From positions 496,001 to 560,000 of the forward strand of contig NZ_CAJRAU010000002.1 of NCBI RefSeq assembly GCF_907165045.1: a stretch of DNA of 64,000 nt, in the 5' to 3' direction. The notes beneath the pieces were generated by a model, which worked only from the letters and a program-made list of their open reading frames with translations, had not been told where the DNA came from and did not search any database. A program made the translations under genes and the position numbers. The DNA is from Dyadobacter linearis. Lineage in GTDB: Bacteria; Bacteroidota; Bacteroidia; Cytophagales; Spirosomataceae. Shown here in pieces: positions 28,166 through 36,739 of this stretch (its first letter is position 1; every line of letters starts with the position of its first letter).

Positions 28166-28863
28166 TTGTGAAATTTCTCTCGGAAAAAAGGTGCACCCGG
28201 ACGACTGGTGTTCCAAGACAAAAAAGTGACCTCGCCAGGCATGGAAGCCAAATTGATCAACATCGCTATTGATCAGGCGCGGACTGCGCTTACCTCCCAA
28301 TTCATGGTGCTGCAATCCCAGTTTGACAGCATTACACCAAACATGCTAAAAACATCTTCAAAGGAAAGCCGGTCGAGGACACGCCTGACGCCTGCAAACA
28401 AATTTTGAAGAAAGAGCAGACGCTGCTCGAAGCATTTGACCAGCATATCGAAAAATTTGAGCTGATGGTTGGACGCGGGATGCGTTCAGACAATACGCTT
28501 CGCCACTGGCGAAAACTGAAAAGGCATGTCACCGCCTTTATTAAATACCAGTACAAATTGTCCGACCTCAAATTTTCGCAGCTGTCAGGCCTTTTTGCAG
28601 AAGAGCTCTATGACTACCTGATCGGTGTTAAAAAGGATTTCATTACCCGGAACCCCATGGAGGGCTTTACCGGATTTGCCTATCAGGATATTTACAATCT
28701 TACCCGCGATAGTATTGTGCTAGTTGGTACAACTAAGGAGCGTTGGCTGGTTCGCAAGCGGGGAAAGACCCAGGTCGGCGAAATGGTGCCGATCCTGCCG
28801 ATTGTAGACGAGCTGATCCAGAAATACATGGGCACCCTTATTGTATCGCATTTGATAAATTAA
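28166..28863 (+). pseudogene. Tyrosine recombinase (integrase) remnant beside tRNA-Lys
   Basis: Reading-frame pieces can be joined into a Bacteroidetes-type phage-like integrase: GKKVHPDDWCSKTKK, then VTSPGMEAKL...QSQFDSIT, then KNIFKGKPVEDTPDACKQIL and the SAM-like core-binding part (FDQHIEKFELMVGRG). The first shift is at a six-A run near 28225, the second near 28336. After DYLIGVKKDF the frame jumps to a fragment resembling the start of the catalytic domain (WLVRKRGKTQVGEMVPILPIV) and stops. The Arg-His-Arg-Tyr active site is absent. Its place next to tRNA-Lys suggests an old integration event. Confidence 0.75.
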
Positions 28864-29396
28864 GCTTTATACCAGATCCATGTCCATGCCAGCTTTTTCC
28901 AGTTTTTAATTGGCTTACCGCGATCGCTGAGCCACCTTCGGCACCTATAGTACTTGAAAAAGGCTATTGCCTGTCTATTCGAAGCGGCCTGTTGAGAGAA
29001 GTAAACAACGACTTGATGCCAAATTGGCGGGATTTGTCTTCCAAATCCATTCGTAGTGACTATGCGTGATTTTTCATTTAGACATCGGGGTTTTGAAACG
29101 TTCAACATCTTTTCTATGTCTTCATGGTCATAGTAGATCACCCCGACAATTCGCATAAAGCCTAACTGGCGATTTGCCCGGAGCAAATAAAGCTTCCCTG
29201 GGGAGATATCAAGCATTTTTCGGACTTCCCTGGATTTAAGCCATTTCTTGGTTGTGTCCCGATTGATAGGCCTTAATAACTTGTGTATTTCCTGCAAAAT
29301 GTCTTGCTTGAATTCTTCCAAGTCCTTCCTGGTCACAATCTGGCCTCCTGTCAGAATATGCTGGTTACCCTTCTCATTTGCTTTTTTTTCTACCAT
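28860..29396 (-). CDS. Excisionase-like HTH protein, probably a fusion with a second domain
   Basis: From the ATG at 29396 the protein has about 178 residues. A coiled helix (RKDLEEFKQDILQEIHKLL) precedes a MerR/excisionase-like HTH (WLKSREVRKMLDISPGKLYLLRANR, then GVIYYDHEDIEKMLN). The remaining C-terminus holds a pattern often seen in separate mobile-element proteins (AFFKYYRCRRWLSDRGKPIKNWKKLAWTWI). I suspect two genes fused by a lost stop. An upstream extension to 29540 is possible but would overlap the toxin fragment on the other strand. It converges with the integrase remnant with overlapping ends, so it probably belonged to the same element. Confidence 0.55.
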   Translation of the reverse strand: MVEKKANEKGNQHILTGGQIVTRKDLEEFKQDILQEIHKLLRPINRDTTKKWLKSREVRKMLDISPGKLYLLRANRQLGFMRIVGVIYYDHEDIEKMLNVSKPRCLNEKSRIVTTNGFGRQIPPIWHQVVVYFSQQAASNRQAIAFFKYYRCRRWLSDRGKPIKNWKKLAWTWIWYKA

Positions 29397-29430
29397 GGAA
29401 TCATAGTTTTGTGGATCATAGTTGAGCTGA

Positions 29431-30249
29431 GGTTCAAACTTATATGTCTCGACTAAACTCTTCAAGTACAACTTTTCCAATAGCGACACCACAGTCACCG
29501 CGGGACTGGATCCTCTGGCACTTGGAATTTCAGCAAACATCTACAAAACTCATGGAGACGTGTCAACAAATCCGGGTGTTGGTGTTGGATGGGGCGGTTG
29601 GAATTATAGCTGGGGCGTTTCTTATAATCCTAGTAAATTCAACATCAGCATTGGCGGTGGCGGTGGTAAGAATCACTATGCAATGGGCGGTGGTATTAAG
29701 TATAGCGGATATGGACTTAGCTATTACCAAACGTATTATGGAGCCAAACCTGGTCTCGCGGGCCCGGCTGCGCAAACGGTTGGCGGAGTCACAGTGTCGG
29801 CAGGTAAACTTTCATTTAGAATTGAAAATGATTTCCTTGCCTTCGATGACCACGACCGCTGGCATTCTAATGCTGTCGAGATCAGTTACGGAAACCTCAC
29901 AGTAGGTACAAGACTTTATAACAATGATCCACGAGGGGAAAAGTCAACTGTAGATCCAACCGCTACCGACCGGCTGGGTAACAAGAACACGAATGGCTTT
30001 GGTAGCTGGATGAATGGATTGATATATGAAAGTCCGCTCTGGGCTGGAGTCAAAGTTGGAAATACAATTGACCGAGTGGGTTACAGCCATCCGAGGGTTC
30101 AAGACAGAACACAAAATTGGGTGCACCGCAACGGCTTTTTCTATTTGCCATTTGGACATCAAAATTACTACACAAGAGATAGCGAATTTCAAAAAGGATT
30201 TTTCTTCGGAACTGGTTATTATAATCGTTATTCGTTATGGGGAAAATAA
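29431..30249 (+). CDS. Orphan polymorphic-toxin C-terminus, Ntox23-like (bacterial toxin 23)
   Basis: The frame opens after a TGA at 29428 and has no convincing start; a GTG at 29560 gives 229 residues. The first part is a Gly/Tyr-rich linker (GVGVGWGGWNYSWGVSYNP). The second part matches what I know of the bacterial toxin 23 domain: FRIENDFLAFDDHDRWHSNAVEI, then SPLWAGVKVGN, RVGYSHPRVQDRTQNWVHRN and a final GYYNRYSLW. Such domains normally form the C-terminal warhead of RHS or other long secreted polymorphic toxins. Here the N-terminal delivery part is missing and a mobile-element gene abuts it. The next gene overlaps by 13 nt, the usual place of the immunity gene. Confidence 0.65.
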   Translation, partial: GSNLYVSTKLFKYNFSNSDTTVTAGLDPLALGISANIYKTHGDVSTNPGVGVGWGGWNYSWGVSYNPSKFNISIGGGGGKNHYAMGGGIKYSGYGLSYYQTYYGAKPGLAGPAAQTVGGVTVSAGKLSFRIENDFLAFDDHDRWHSNAVEISYGNLTVGTRLYNNDPRGEKSTVDPTATDRLGNKNTNGFGSWMNGLIYESPLWAGVKVGNTIDRVGYSHPRVQDRTQNWVHRNGFFYLPFGHQNYYTRDSEFQKGFFFGTGYYNRYSLWGK

Positions 30250-30887
30250 GAGTATTTGGCTGCTTAGTTTGCACGGCCTTATTACTTTCAGATTGTCTCC
30301 CTTCCCGCAAAGTAAGGAGTAGCTTTCGCAAATATGGCTTTTGCTTTCATGGTACGAAACAGTTAACAGAAACGTCAGGTCTTCGTTTTGATGGTTACTA
30401 TTCCTTTAATTATACCCGGCTTGAATCAGATCCAAATGGATCAGCATCATTTCCAGTTGATATTGCATTTTTTGGAAACGGAATGTTTATCTATGGTTAC
30501 CGGCAAGACTATTTCAAATCAGTTGAAAATAAGTCATTTGGTTTTTACAATCGAGGGACGCAATGGGGCACTTATAAAATTGATGGAGATAGAATTAAAT
30601 GCCAGTTTATGGAGTCACCAGGAGGGATGTCTATGAATCTAGGTTATGTATGGCTGAAATTGATTAGCCCGGCAGCCTTGGACTTTTTAATACTGAAATA
30701 TTATGATCCGGTTATTGAAACTGATCTTGCTTCCGAACTGACTGTAAAGCAAGCCAAACAAATAGGGAAGGGGAAGTTCGTTTCACAAAATAAAATGCCT
30801 GACCCTGAGCGCAGCTGGATTATCAGAAAGTCCTGGTTTTGGTGTGATAAAAATGAATTTAGAAAATGGGAAGCAAGCCGGAAGTAA
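30237..30887 (+). CDS. Probable immunity protein/lipoprotein for the Ntox23-like toxin
   Basis: The 216-residue protein has a short hydrophobic N-terminus with a lipobox-like cysteine (CTALLLSDCLP), suggesting export. The body is rich in aromatic residues (FGNGMFIYGYRQDYFKS, FGFYNRGTQWGTYKIDGDRI) and resembles small beta-barrel or lipocalin-like folds, but I recognise no named family. It begins inside the last 13 nt of the toxin frame, which fits a toxin-immunity pair. Function is inferred from position only. Confidence 0.5.
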   Translation: MGKIRVFGCLVCTALLLSDCLPSRKVRSSFRKYGFCFHGTKQLTETSGLRFDGYYSFNYTRLESDPNGSASFPVDIAFFGNGMFIYGYRQDYFKSVENKSFGFYNRGTQWGTYKIDGDRIKCQFMESPGGMSMNLGYVWLKLISPAALDFLILKYYDPVIETDLASELTVKQAKQIGKGKFVSQNKMPDPERSWIIRKSWFWCDKNEFRKWEASRK

Positions 30888-30918
30888 TCATTTAGTCAAA
30901 TTTTAACTCAGCTACATT

Positions 30919-31317
30919 ATGAAATTTCAAGCCTTCCTACTTTTGGCATCGCTTGTTTGTATTTCACAAAATTGCACTTCTCAGGAGAGCCCTGAGGCAA
31001 TTTCAAAGGAATATGAATCCTGCTGCGGAACACAGCCTGTTGAATACACTCTTGATAAGAAACACGTCTATGTGCCTAATGTATTCTCTCCCAACAAAGA
31101 TGGAGTGAATGATTTTTTTCAGCCATTTATCAACGATGTAATTACAGATGTTTGGGGATTTTCCATATACAGTGCCGAGGGTGATACAATGTTTTACCAA
31201 AAGCCATACTTCAATTCTAAGATGAATGTGAAGGAGTATGGATGGGACGGACTTCGGCCAGATGGAAGCCGGTACAAGGGCGCTTTCAAGTATAAAATGG
31301 GTATTACGTTGCTTTAA
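30919..31317 (+). CDS. Small secreted protein with gliding-motility-type C-terminal (CHU_C) domain
   Basis: The 132-residue protein has a signal peptide with possible lipid attachment (ISQNCTSQ). One CHU_C/gliding-motility C-terminal domain follows (VYVPNVFSPNKDGVNDFFQPF, then FSIYSAEGDTMFYQKPYFN and YGWDGLRPDGSRYKGAFKYKM). This domain is normally the type IX secretion signal at the end of very large adhesins. Here it stands almost alone, so this may be the surviving tail of a larger gene or a short cargo carrier. It follows the putative immunity gene after 31 nt. Confidence 0.65.
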   Translation: MKFQAFLLLASLVCISQNCTSQESPEAISKEYESCCGTQPVEYTLDKKHVYVPNVFSPNKDGVNDFFQPFINDVITDVWGFSIYSAEGDTMFYQKPYFNSKMNVKEYGWDGLRPDGSRYKGAFKYKMGITLL

Positions 31318-31341
31318 GAAGGTCGGAAATAACTGGACGGC

Positions 31342-31750
31342 TTGAGCAAGGATTACCATTGGGCCAAGTACCTTTTGCACCTCGTGTTGGGAAAACTCAG
31401 AGGAATTCGCCCAAACAGAAGAAGAACTGCCCAAAACGGCGGATTATATCTCGACGGTCAACTGACGGCTTATCCAAACCTTGTGGCAAAGCAGCTGGGC
31501 ATGGCCAATTTTAATACCCCCGGCATTCGGGCCAGAATACATGAACGGCAATGGGTTTGATGTAAAGCAAGATGATTTGTCCCCAAAAAAAGTAACCAAC
31601 AATTTGGGGACACTAAACGAGGAAATAAACGAATATCCACCTGTCTTCAGCCCTTATAATGCGAGAGTGCAGAAACGATGCTTCAACCAGGTATCGGCCA
31701 CTTATGAAGCATTATTGTTCCCAGTTGATTCAGCTTGCGAGAAGCTTTGA
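31342..31750 (+). pseudogene. Decayed SGNH/GDSL-like hydrolase fragment
   Basis: Two overlapping frames join into one recognisable piece: GGLYLDGQLTAYPNLVAKQL in the first, then PAFGPEYMNGNGFDVKQDD and VTNNLGTLNEEINEYPPVFS in the second. The shift lies near a CCCCC run at about 31516. Bacteroidota SGNH-type lipoproteins begin this way (buying-in motif GQLTSYPNLVA, then a FGPG-like element). The catalytic GDS block and the remainder are gone. Confidence 0.5.
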
Positions 31751-31932
31751 GTGTACGAATTGACTTGAAAGATATGAGAGGTAATATCGTGACCAACTCT
31801 GGAGACCTATCTTTTAACTCCGGTAGAAGTCAGCACTCATTAAATGTAAAAGATCTACCTCGTGGATCGTACGTTTGTAGAATGAAGACTGGGGATTATT
31901 TTGTGAGCAGAATGGTGGTGCTAGTTGACTAG
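31735..31932 (+). pseudogene. T9SS type A sorting-domain fragment
   Basis: About 60 codons encode the typical end of a T9SS cargo: VRIDLKDMRGNIVTNSG, then LNVKDLPRGSYVCRMKTGDY and FVSRMVVLVD. There is no start codon other than TTG and no passenger domain in frame. It is a cut-off C-terminal secretion signal, not necessarily from the adjacent SGNH fragment. Confidence 0.6.
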
Positions 31933-31988
31933 ATTTCATAGTTTGCGAAGTCGGAAACTTCCGGCTTCGCATCCATACTCGCTATAAT

Positions 31989-33276
31989 TTGAAGCATCTT
32001 ACTTTTATATCAATCGTCATGTTCTCTTTGATTAACTGCAAGGAGAGTGATAAGCCGTTACCATTAACCCACATGGAGGCTAATGGTATCTTTGAATTTA
32101 AGGTCTATGGCGTTCCTCAAGAAAACATCTCCACTCTGGCGGGGGGGAGTATTATCATTAAATTACCAGCTGATTATCAGGGTGGTAATAAGATAAAAGT
32201 TTCATTTAAAAATTGGGAGAAAAAGTTGTCCGAGCCCTGGCCCGTTCAAATGGGTTGGAAAAATGGTTCGATCAATTATGAAGGTAATGAGTTTGCAATA
32301 CCGCCAATGGAAGTAAGGGTAATTCCTAATAAGCCTTTGGAAATCCTATCTAACGGTAAGCCTTACGTGTTTCCTATTAGTGGGATGGATTTAGAGATGA
32401 AGATTTTCGTCAAGTACTGGGGTACTAAACTTGGAACGGACGAGAGCGACAATCAAGTACGCTTTTCCCATAACACCTCGGGTAAATTAATACTTTCGCA
32501 AATGAAGGCCTCTCCACCTGATACTGAAAATTCGGCAACGCCAGTATCAATTACTATTCCCCGATATCTTGAAGTAGGTGATTATACGGTGGAGTTCCTC
32601 AGAGGAGGAAAAGCATTTAAATTATCAGACGTCCTAACCATAGAATATGGCGAGCCTTTGATGGCACAAGACTATTGGCCAAACATTGTAACGGATAGCA
32701 GTAGAACAGTTTCGTTTGCTGGATATAATTTTTTAAGTAATCATACTTATGAACTTGTACTCAGTAACGATTTCAGCGAGAGCAGAAGGCTCAAATTATC
32801 TCGTCATGGGACAAATATATTATCAGTCAATATACCGGAAAATCTTATAGACGGAAACTACGTGAAAGAAATTTTGATCGACGGGCGACCCACGCCTTTG
32901 GACAATTTGATAAAAGCTGAGAACATCGTGATAGTCCAAAACTCGTTTATGCAACCCCGGCTGATGTCTCTCACCCACATGTCACAAAAATACACAACAC
33001 CCAACAATTTGGATGTTGTGTATTTTTGTGACACCCGGGGCAGTTTTTTGGAAGGATCAAAAGCTATTGCTGTCAAATATAGAGACGGGTAAAAATTTTG
33101 TACTTGTTAACGATTATGTTAAGGGCTTTTTGCCTCATCCTATTTTCCAGCATCCTTATTTTTCAATTCCAATAGATATTCCTACTGGACGTTACGAAGT
33201 ACTCTACAGTTGTGTACCGGATGGTATGAACACTTATTTAAGCGAACGATATCATCGCATAATTACGATAGAGTAG
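31989..33276 (+). pseudogene. Frameshifted cell-surface lipoprotein with Ig-like (IPT-like) repeats
   Basis: The frame from a TTG at 31989 gives 367 residues with a lipoprotein signal (MFSLINCKES) and beta-rich repeats resembling IPT/TIG domains (VSITIPRYLEVGDYTVEFLRGG, SVNIPENLIDGNYVKEILIDG). It ends at 33092. Removing one G from a GGG run just before that stop joins YRDG to KNFVLVNDYVKGFLPHP in the other frame, which continues to a natural end at 33276. The gene therefore looks frameshifted near its 3' end. A perfect 20-bp inverted repeat lies inside it. No function can be assigned. Confidence 0.6.
32980..33033. repeat. Perfect 20-bp inverted repeat with 14-nt loop
   Basis: TGTCACAAAAATACACAACA (32980-32999) is exactly complementary to 33014-33033. 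The loop is CCCAACAATTTGGA-like. It lies inside the lipoprotein frame and encodes near mirror peptides on both strands. Confidence 0.9.
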
Positions 33277-33289
33277 TAAGCGGCTAGAA

Positions 33290-33567
33290 GGAACGGCAAG
33301 ACAGAACAACACCCGAGATCATTCCATTTCCGGAAGGCGAGATCCGGAGCAAAGAGAATCTCTAAATTCCCTTACCCTGGGAAGAAGCATTTACTTATAG
33401 TTTCTGGTCGGGCAACGAGGAAGTAGCTGGGATTTATATTCAATGCCCTTAAACCATTTTCTATTGAGATAACCTGCAGAGTAATGGATATTTGGTTAGA
33501 ATCAATGTCGCTTGCGCCAAAACCAGCCCTATCTTACGTGGTTAATATAGCACCAGTGGATTTATAG
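33290..33567 (+). pseudogene. Decayed coding remnant of unknown identity
   Basis: Three consecutive pieces read like protein. The first is TPEIIPFPEGEIRSKENL, then a TAA, then IPLPWEEAFTYSFWSGNEEV and AGIYIQCP, then a stop with a one-base shift. The last is PFSIEITCRVMDIWLESMSL ending at 33567. Composition and continuity suggest one lost gene. I do not recognise the family. Confidence 0.35.
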
Positions 33568-33589
33568 AGTGAATCAAGTATTCCATCCT

Positions 33590-33928
33590 ATACTGTCAAA
33601 TTATCACTACCACCATTTTTAAATACAATCGCTGGATATTTTCCCCGCTCACGTTAAAATGGAGGCGGTGTCCTCCAACATCTATTAATGTGTAGATTAC
33701 TCGCGATTCTTTGACTTGCTTCGCTGAATTTTTGTCCTTGGTGACAATCAAAATATCGAAATCGCTTACATACTCGTACTTCTTCTGATAATCCTCAACT
33801 CAGTCACCCCTCGCATAGCTGCCGAAGAGAATGATCATTCCAGCCGCTACTTTGTCGAAAACAATTTGGGTTTGCGCTCTTAACTGGTCTTGCTTGTTTT
33901 CTGGGAGATGAGATAGGGAGGTCTTCAT
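33590..33928 (-). pseudogene. Broken MNT-type nucleotidyltransferase (MNT-HEPN family) gene
   Basis: The minus strand starts MKTSLSHLPENKQDQLRAQ, as in Bacteroidota nucleotidyltransferase proteins that carry a C-terminal HEPN domain. The catalytic core MIILFGSYARGD appears only after a one-base shift at a GGG run near 33841. It is followed by a TGA at 33799-33801 where the family has Trp, and then VEDYQKKYEYVSDFDILIVT (the second acidic motif). Frame is lost again after about 33590 and no HEPN part is seen. It is an inactive remnant of a probable MNT/HEPN toxin-antitoxin-like gene. Confidence 0.6.
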
Positions 33929-34014
33929 TGGTGTGTGGGGTTTTTAAATTTTTTTGGTAAGATATAAAATTTCAAAAACCTGTTTATGCGGCAAGCTAAT
34001 GTTCAATAATGTCC

Positions 34015-34030
34015 TTAGGGTTTTCCCTAA
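34015..34030. promoter_or_regulatory. Operator-like inverted repeat upstream of the response regulator
   Basis: TTAGGGTTTTCCCTAA is an inverted repeat of 6-bp arms around TTTT, 89 nt before the regulator ATG. The same AGGGTTTTCC core occurs in front of both GH26 genes (36593-36632 and 52057-52098), so it may be the binding site of this response regulator and serve autoregulation. Confidence 0.55.
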
Positions 34031-34118
34031 TATTTGCAAAATGGAAACTGTTTGATTTATGTTCACGGCTGATTCGTCGTACTTTCGATAGATATAAATT
34101 TCTACTGTATATATATAA

Positions 34119-34766
34119 ATGATACGAGTCCTCATCGCGGATGACCATAATGTCTTTGTTGAAGGCATCGAGTCGCTTATTTCAGGCTCATTGGATATTG
34201 AAGTGACGGAGCGCTGTTACACGGTACCCTCTGCCATGGAGCGATTAAGCCTGACCGCCATCGACGTCGTGCTTCTGGATATTTCCTTTCCCCACATTGA
34301 AGACGGCCTCGGCCTTTGTGAATATATAGTCCGGACATATCCGCAAACGAACGTGATAGCACTAACTATGCACGACGATGCGAGCCTCATTAAGCGGATG
34401 GTGAAAAAAGGGGCCAAAGGCTATTTGTTGAAGAATACTACAAAAACGGAATTGTTACAGGCTATCCAGGCAGTTTACCACGATAAACAGTATTTCAATG
34501 AATCCATCACGCAGATTCTCCTGAACGATAGTCCCAAGACCAGAAGGTCAACAGCTGGTATTGGCGTAAAACCACACCTCAGCCCTCGCGAATCGGAAGT
34601 GCTTACCCGCATTGCGCAGGGATTAACAACGCAGCAAATGGCCGCTCAGTTATTTGTGAGCGCCAAAGCCATTGAATTTCACCGAAGCAGTCTGCTTATG
34701 AAGTTCGGCGTTCCCAATACAGCCCTGCTGATCAAGACGGCAATGGAGATGCAAATGATCGATTAG
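34119..34766 (+). CDS. NarL/FixJ-family response regulator
   Basis: The 215-residue protein has a receiver domain with acidic pocket D8-D9, phosphoacceptor D54 (VVLLDISFP) and the switch region IALTMHDD and KKGAKGYLLKN. A LuxR-type HTH follows from about residue 152 (LSPRESEVLTRIAQGLTTQQ). It forms a two-component pair with the histidine kinase 22 nt downstream. The local AGGGTTTTCC elements are the most likely targets. It would switch on the mannan locus that follows. Confidence 0.93.
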   Translation: MIRVLIADDHNVFVEGIESLISGSLDIEVTERCYTVPSAMERLSLTAIDVVLLDISFPHIEDGLGLCEYIVRTYPQTNVIALTMHDDASLIKRMVKKGAKGYLLKNTTKTELLQAIQAVYHDKQYFNESITQILLNDSPKTRRSTAGIGVKPHLSPRESEVLTRIAQGLTTQQMAAQLFVSAKAIEFHRSSLLMKFGVPNTALLIKTAMEMQMID

Positions 34767-34788
34767 TTTTATTTTGTTATTATAGATA

Positions 34789-36561
34789 ATGCTCGTGAAA
34801 TCCTGTTCTCCCCGGCCTGATTGGCGAATCATCCTCCTTTTCTTAAGTATCCTGACCGGCGCATTTCAATCTGCGAAGGCGGTAATGGACACGACGTCTG
34901 TTGTTAGCTTAAAAAAACAGATCAATCTGTTGGTTCAGGATAATGATTACAGTCAGGCGGCAAAGGCTTATGATTCCCTGGGTAAACTTTACCATCGGCA
35001 GTACGGATACAATAAATACACGATGGACTCTTATTTGAGCAGTTTGAAATATTACAGCCTGATGGGCGATTCGTTGGGGTATTACAATCAGTATCTGGTA
35101 ATCGGAGACTACTATTCTCAGGATTATTTCATGCATGCTTACGCCCAACAATACCTGAAAAAAGCCCAGCAATATTTCGAGCGGACCCATAACATGCCCA
35201 AAGTCATCGAGGCTCGATTGGGGTTGGATAATATCGCCCAACATCAAGAATCTATGCCGCCCGGTTTGAAAACGCACTTGCGCGAGACCGAGCGGCTTAG
35301 CGTAAAATACAACCAGCCCTATTCTCAGGCGTATGCCCTTAGTTTGCTGGCCAATACATATTCACGCGCCAAGCAACCCGATTCTGCGTACTATTTTGCC
35401 AGCCGAAGTCTGATCATTTCAAATCAATTAAAAGTGAACTGGTTAATTGCCTTAAATCACTTTTACCTGGGCCTGGTTGAGCAGTTCAGAGAACATAGTC
35501 TGGCTGCTATTGAAGAATACCAGAAGAGCTACGACTTGTCGAAGGTTGAAAATAGTCTGGGCATGCTGCGGGAATTGTCGCGGCATACAGCAGATAGCTA
35601 TTCGCGTATGGGCGACTATCAAAACGCATACGAGTGGTCAATGAAAATGCAAGATTATACGGTCCAGTTTTACGCATCCGAGCAAACAAAAAGTATTCGT
35701 TTGCAGGAACTGGATAGTCAGATCGAAACATTGGCAGTCGAAAAACAACTGATTGAAGAACAAAGCCGCAATCAGAATGTACTAAATTCAGCGCTATTCA
35801 TTGGCTTCATAATCAGCGTGATAGGTGTATTCACACTAGCGTATCTAAGGCGTCAGCAAAAATTGATTGATCATCAGCACACGGTCATTGCCCAGCAGCA
35901 AATTCGACAATTGGAGCTTAAATCGCTGCGTGCCATGATCGAAGGCCAGGAAGGCGAAAGGAGCCGGATCGCGCGTGATTTGCACGACGGTCTGGGAATT
36001 CAACTTTCACGTATCAAACTTTTCATTGAAGCGCATCAGGAAGAATTGCCTTCATCCGTCAAGGAACCCTTAAACCAGTTTCTGGATGAAGCCTGCACCG
36101 AAACCCGGCTGATCTCAAATGATCTGCGACCGTATGCGCTGTCAACCTTCGGCCTCGTTCCGGCGCTGGAAGACCTGGTGCAAAAACTAAATCTGGTTAA
36201 CAAGACGAAGCTGATTTTAGACCATTATGGCGAAATGCCGCCTTTGGGCGATGAGGCTGCCGTCATGATCTACCGGGTAGTGCAAGAGCTGCTGAATAAC
36301 GCGCTGAAACACGCACATGCCCAGGTGGTGACGGTCCAGCTGATGGTCAATGAAGAAACAACTTTGATAAGTGTAGATGACGATGGCCTGGGGGCTGATT
36401 TCGATCATCTGCTATCAAAAGGAAATGGCATCGCCAACATTCAGTCGCGTATTGCCTACCTCGGCGGGCACGTCATGTGGCAAAGTGAAGTCGGAAATGG
36501 AACATCCGTTATGATTTCATTGCCCATGCAAAAGCTACAAAAATCGGAAGTCGTCGCCTGA
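34789..36561 (+). CDS. TPR-containing sensor histidine kinase (HisKA_3/HPK7 type)
   Basis: The 590-residue kinase has an N-terminal signal/anchor and a periplasmic region of about 290 residues made of TPR-like helices. A coiled coil leads to one membrane helix near 334-352. The cytoplasmic HisKA_3 domain (GERSRIARDLHDGLGIQLSR) carries the phosphoacceptor His399, and the HATPase domain has VVQELLNNALKHA, VDDDGLGADFD and GNGIANIQSR. This architecture pairs with NarL-type regulators, here the gene upstream. The TPR sensor probably detects a protein or glycan state in the periplasm; the signal is unknown. Confidence 0.93.
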   Translation: MLVKSCSPRPDWRIILLFLSILTGAFQSAKAVMDTTSVVSLKKQINLLVQDNDYSQAAKAYDSLGKLYHRQYGYNKYTMDSYLSSLKYYSLMGDSLGYYNQYLVIGDYYSQDYFMHAYAQQYLKKAQQYFERTHNMPKVIEARLGLDNIAQHQESMPPGLKTHLRETERLSVKYNQPYSQAYALSLLANTYSRAKQPDSAYYFASRSLIISNQLKVNWLIALNHFYLGLVEQFREHSLAAIEEYQKSYDLSKVENSLGMLRELSRHTADSYSRMGDYQNAYEWSMKMQDYTVQFYASEQTKSIRLQELDSQIETLAVEKQLIEEQSRNQNVLNSALFIGFIISVIGVFTLAYLRRQQKLIDHQHTVIAQQQIRQLELKSLRAMIEGQEGERSRIARDLHDGLGIQLSRIKLFIEAHQEELPSSVKEPLNQFLDEACTETRLISNDLRPYALSTFGLVPALEDLVQKLNLVNKTKLILDHYGEMPPLGDEAAVMIYRVVQELLNNALKHAHAQVVTVQLMVNEETTLISVDDDGLGADFDHLLSKGNGIANIQSRIAYLGGHVMWQSEVGNGTSVMISLPMQKLQKSEVVA

Positions 36562-36592
36562 CACAGTCCGCGCGTATCTGCTTTTCCTGCCT

Positions 36593-36632
36593 CGGGTTTT
36601 CCCTAAGTTTTAAAAAAGTAGGGTTTTCCTTA
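36593..36632 (+). promoter_or_regulatory. Two-part operator upstream of the modular GH26 gene
   Basis: CGGGTTTTCCCTAA begins at 36593 and AGGGTTTTCCTTA at 36620. The GGG cores (36594 and 36621) are 27 bp apart. The second core lies exactly 36 bp before a TATTTTTG box. The element at 52057-52098 has the same 27- and 36-bp spacing. Confidence 0.65.
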
Positions 36633-36656
36633 TTCTATGACCATGTCGGTTCGTCC

Positions 36657-36664
36657 TATTTTTG
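36657..36664 (+). promoter_or_regulatory. TATTTTTG -7 promoter box for the mannan operon
   Basis: TATTTTTG matches the Bacteroidetes -7 consensus TAnnTTTG. No good -33 TTTG is present 19-23 nt upstream, which fits an activator-dependent promoter. The surrounding TCCTATTTTTGC is repeated at 52119-52130. The box overlaps a TTG that would start a longer GH26 frame, an argument against that start. Confidence 0.6.
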
Positions 36665-36739
36665 CTGGATAAAATTCTATTTCGGCTATTCCTAAATTTT
36701 ATTTCACCCGGCATGCAAGCACCTGTACAAACCCATTGT

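Noticed and set aside
36662..36739. TTG start of the modular GH26 at 36662
   Set aside because: The TTG overlaps the probable -7 promoter box TATTTTTG, and the signal peptide is best from 36740.
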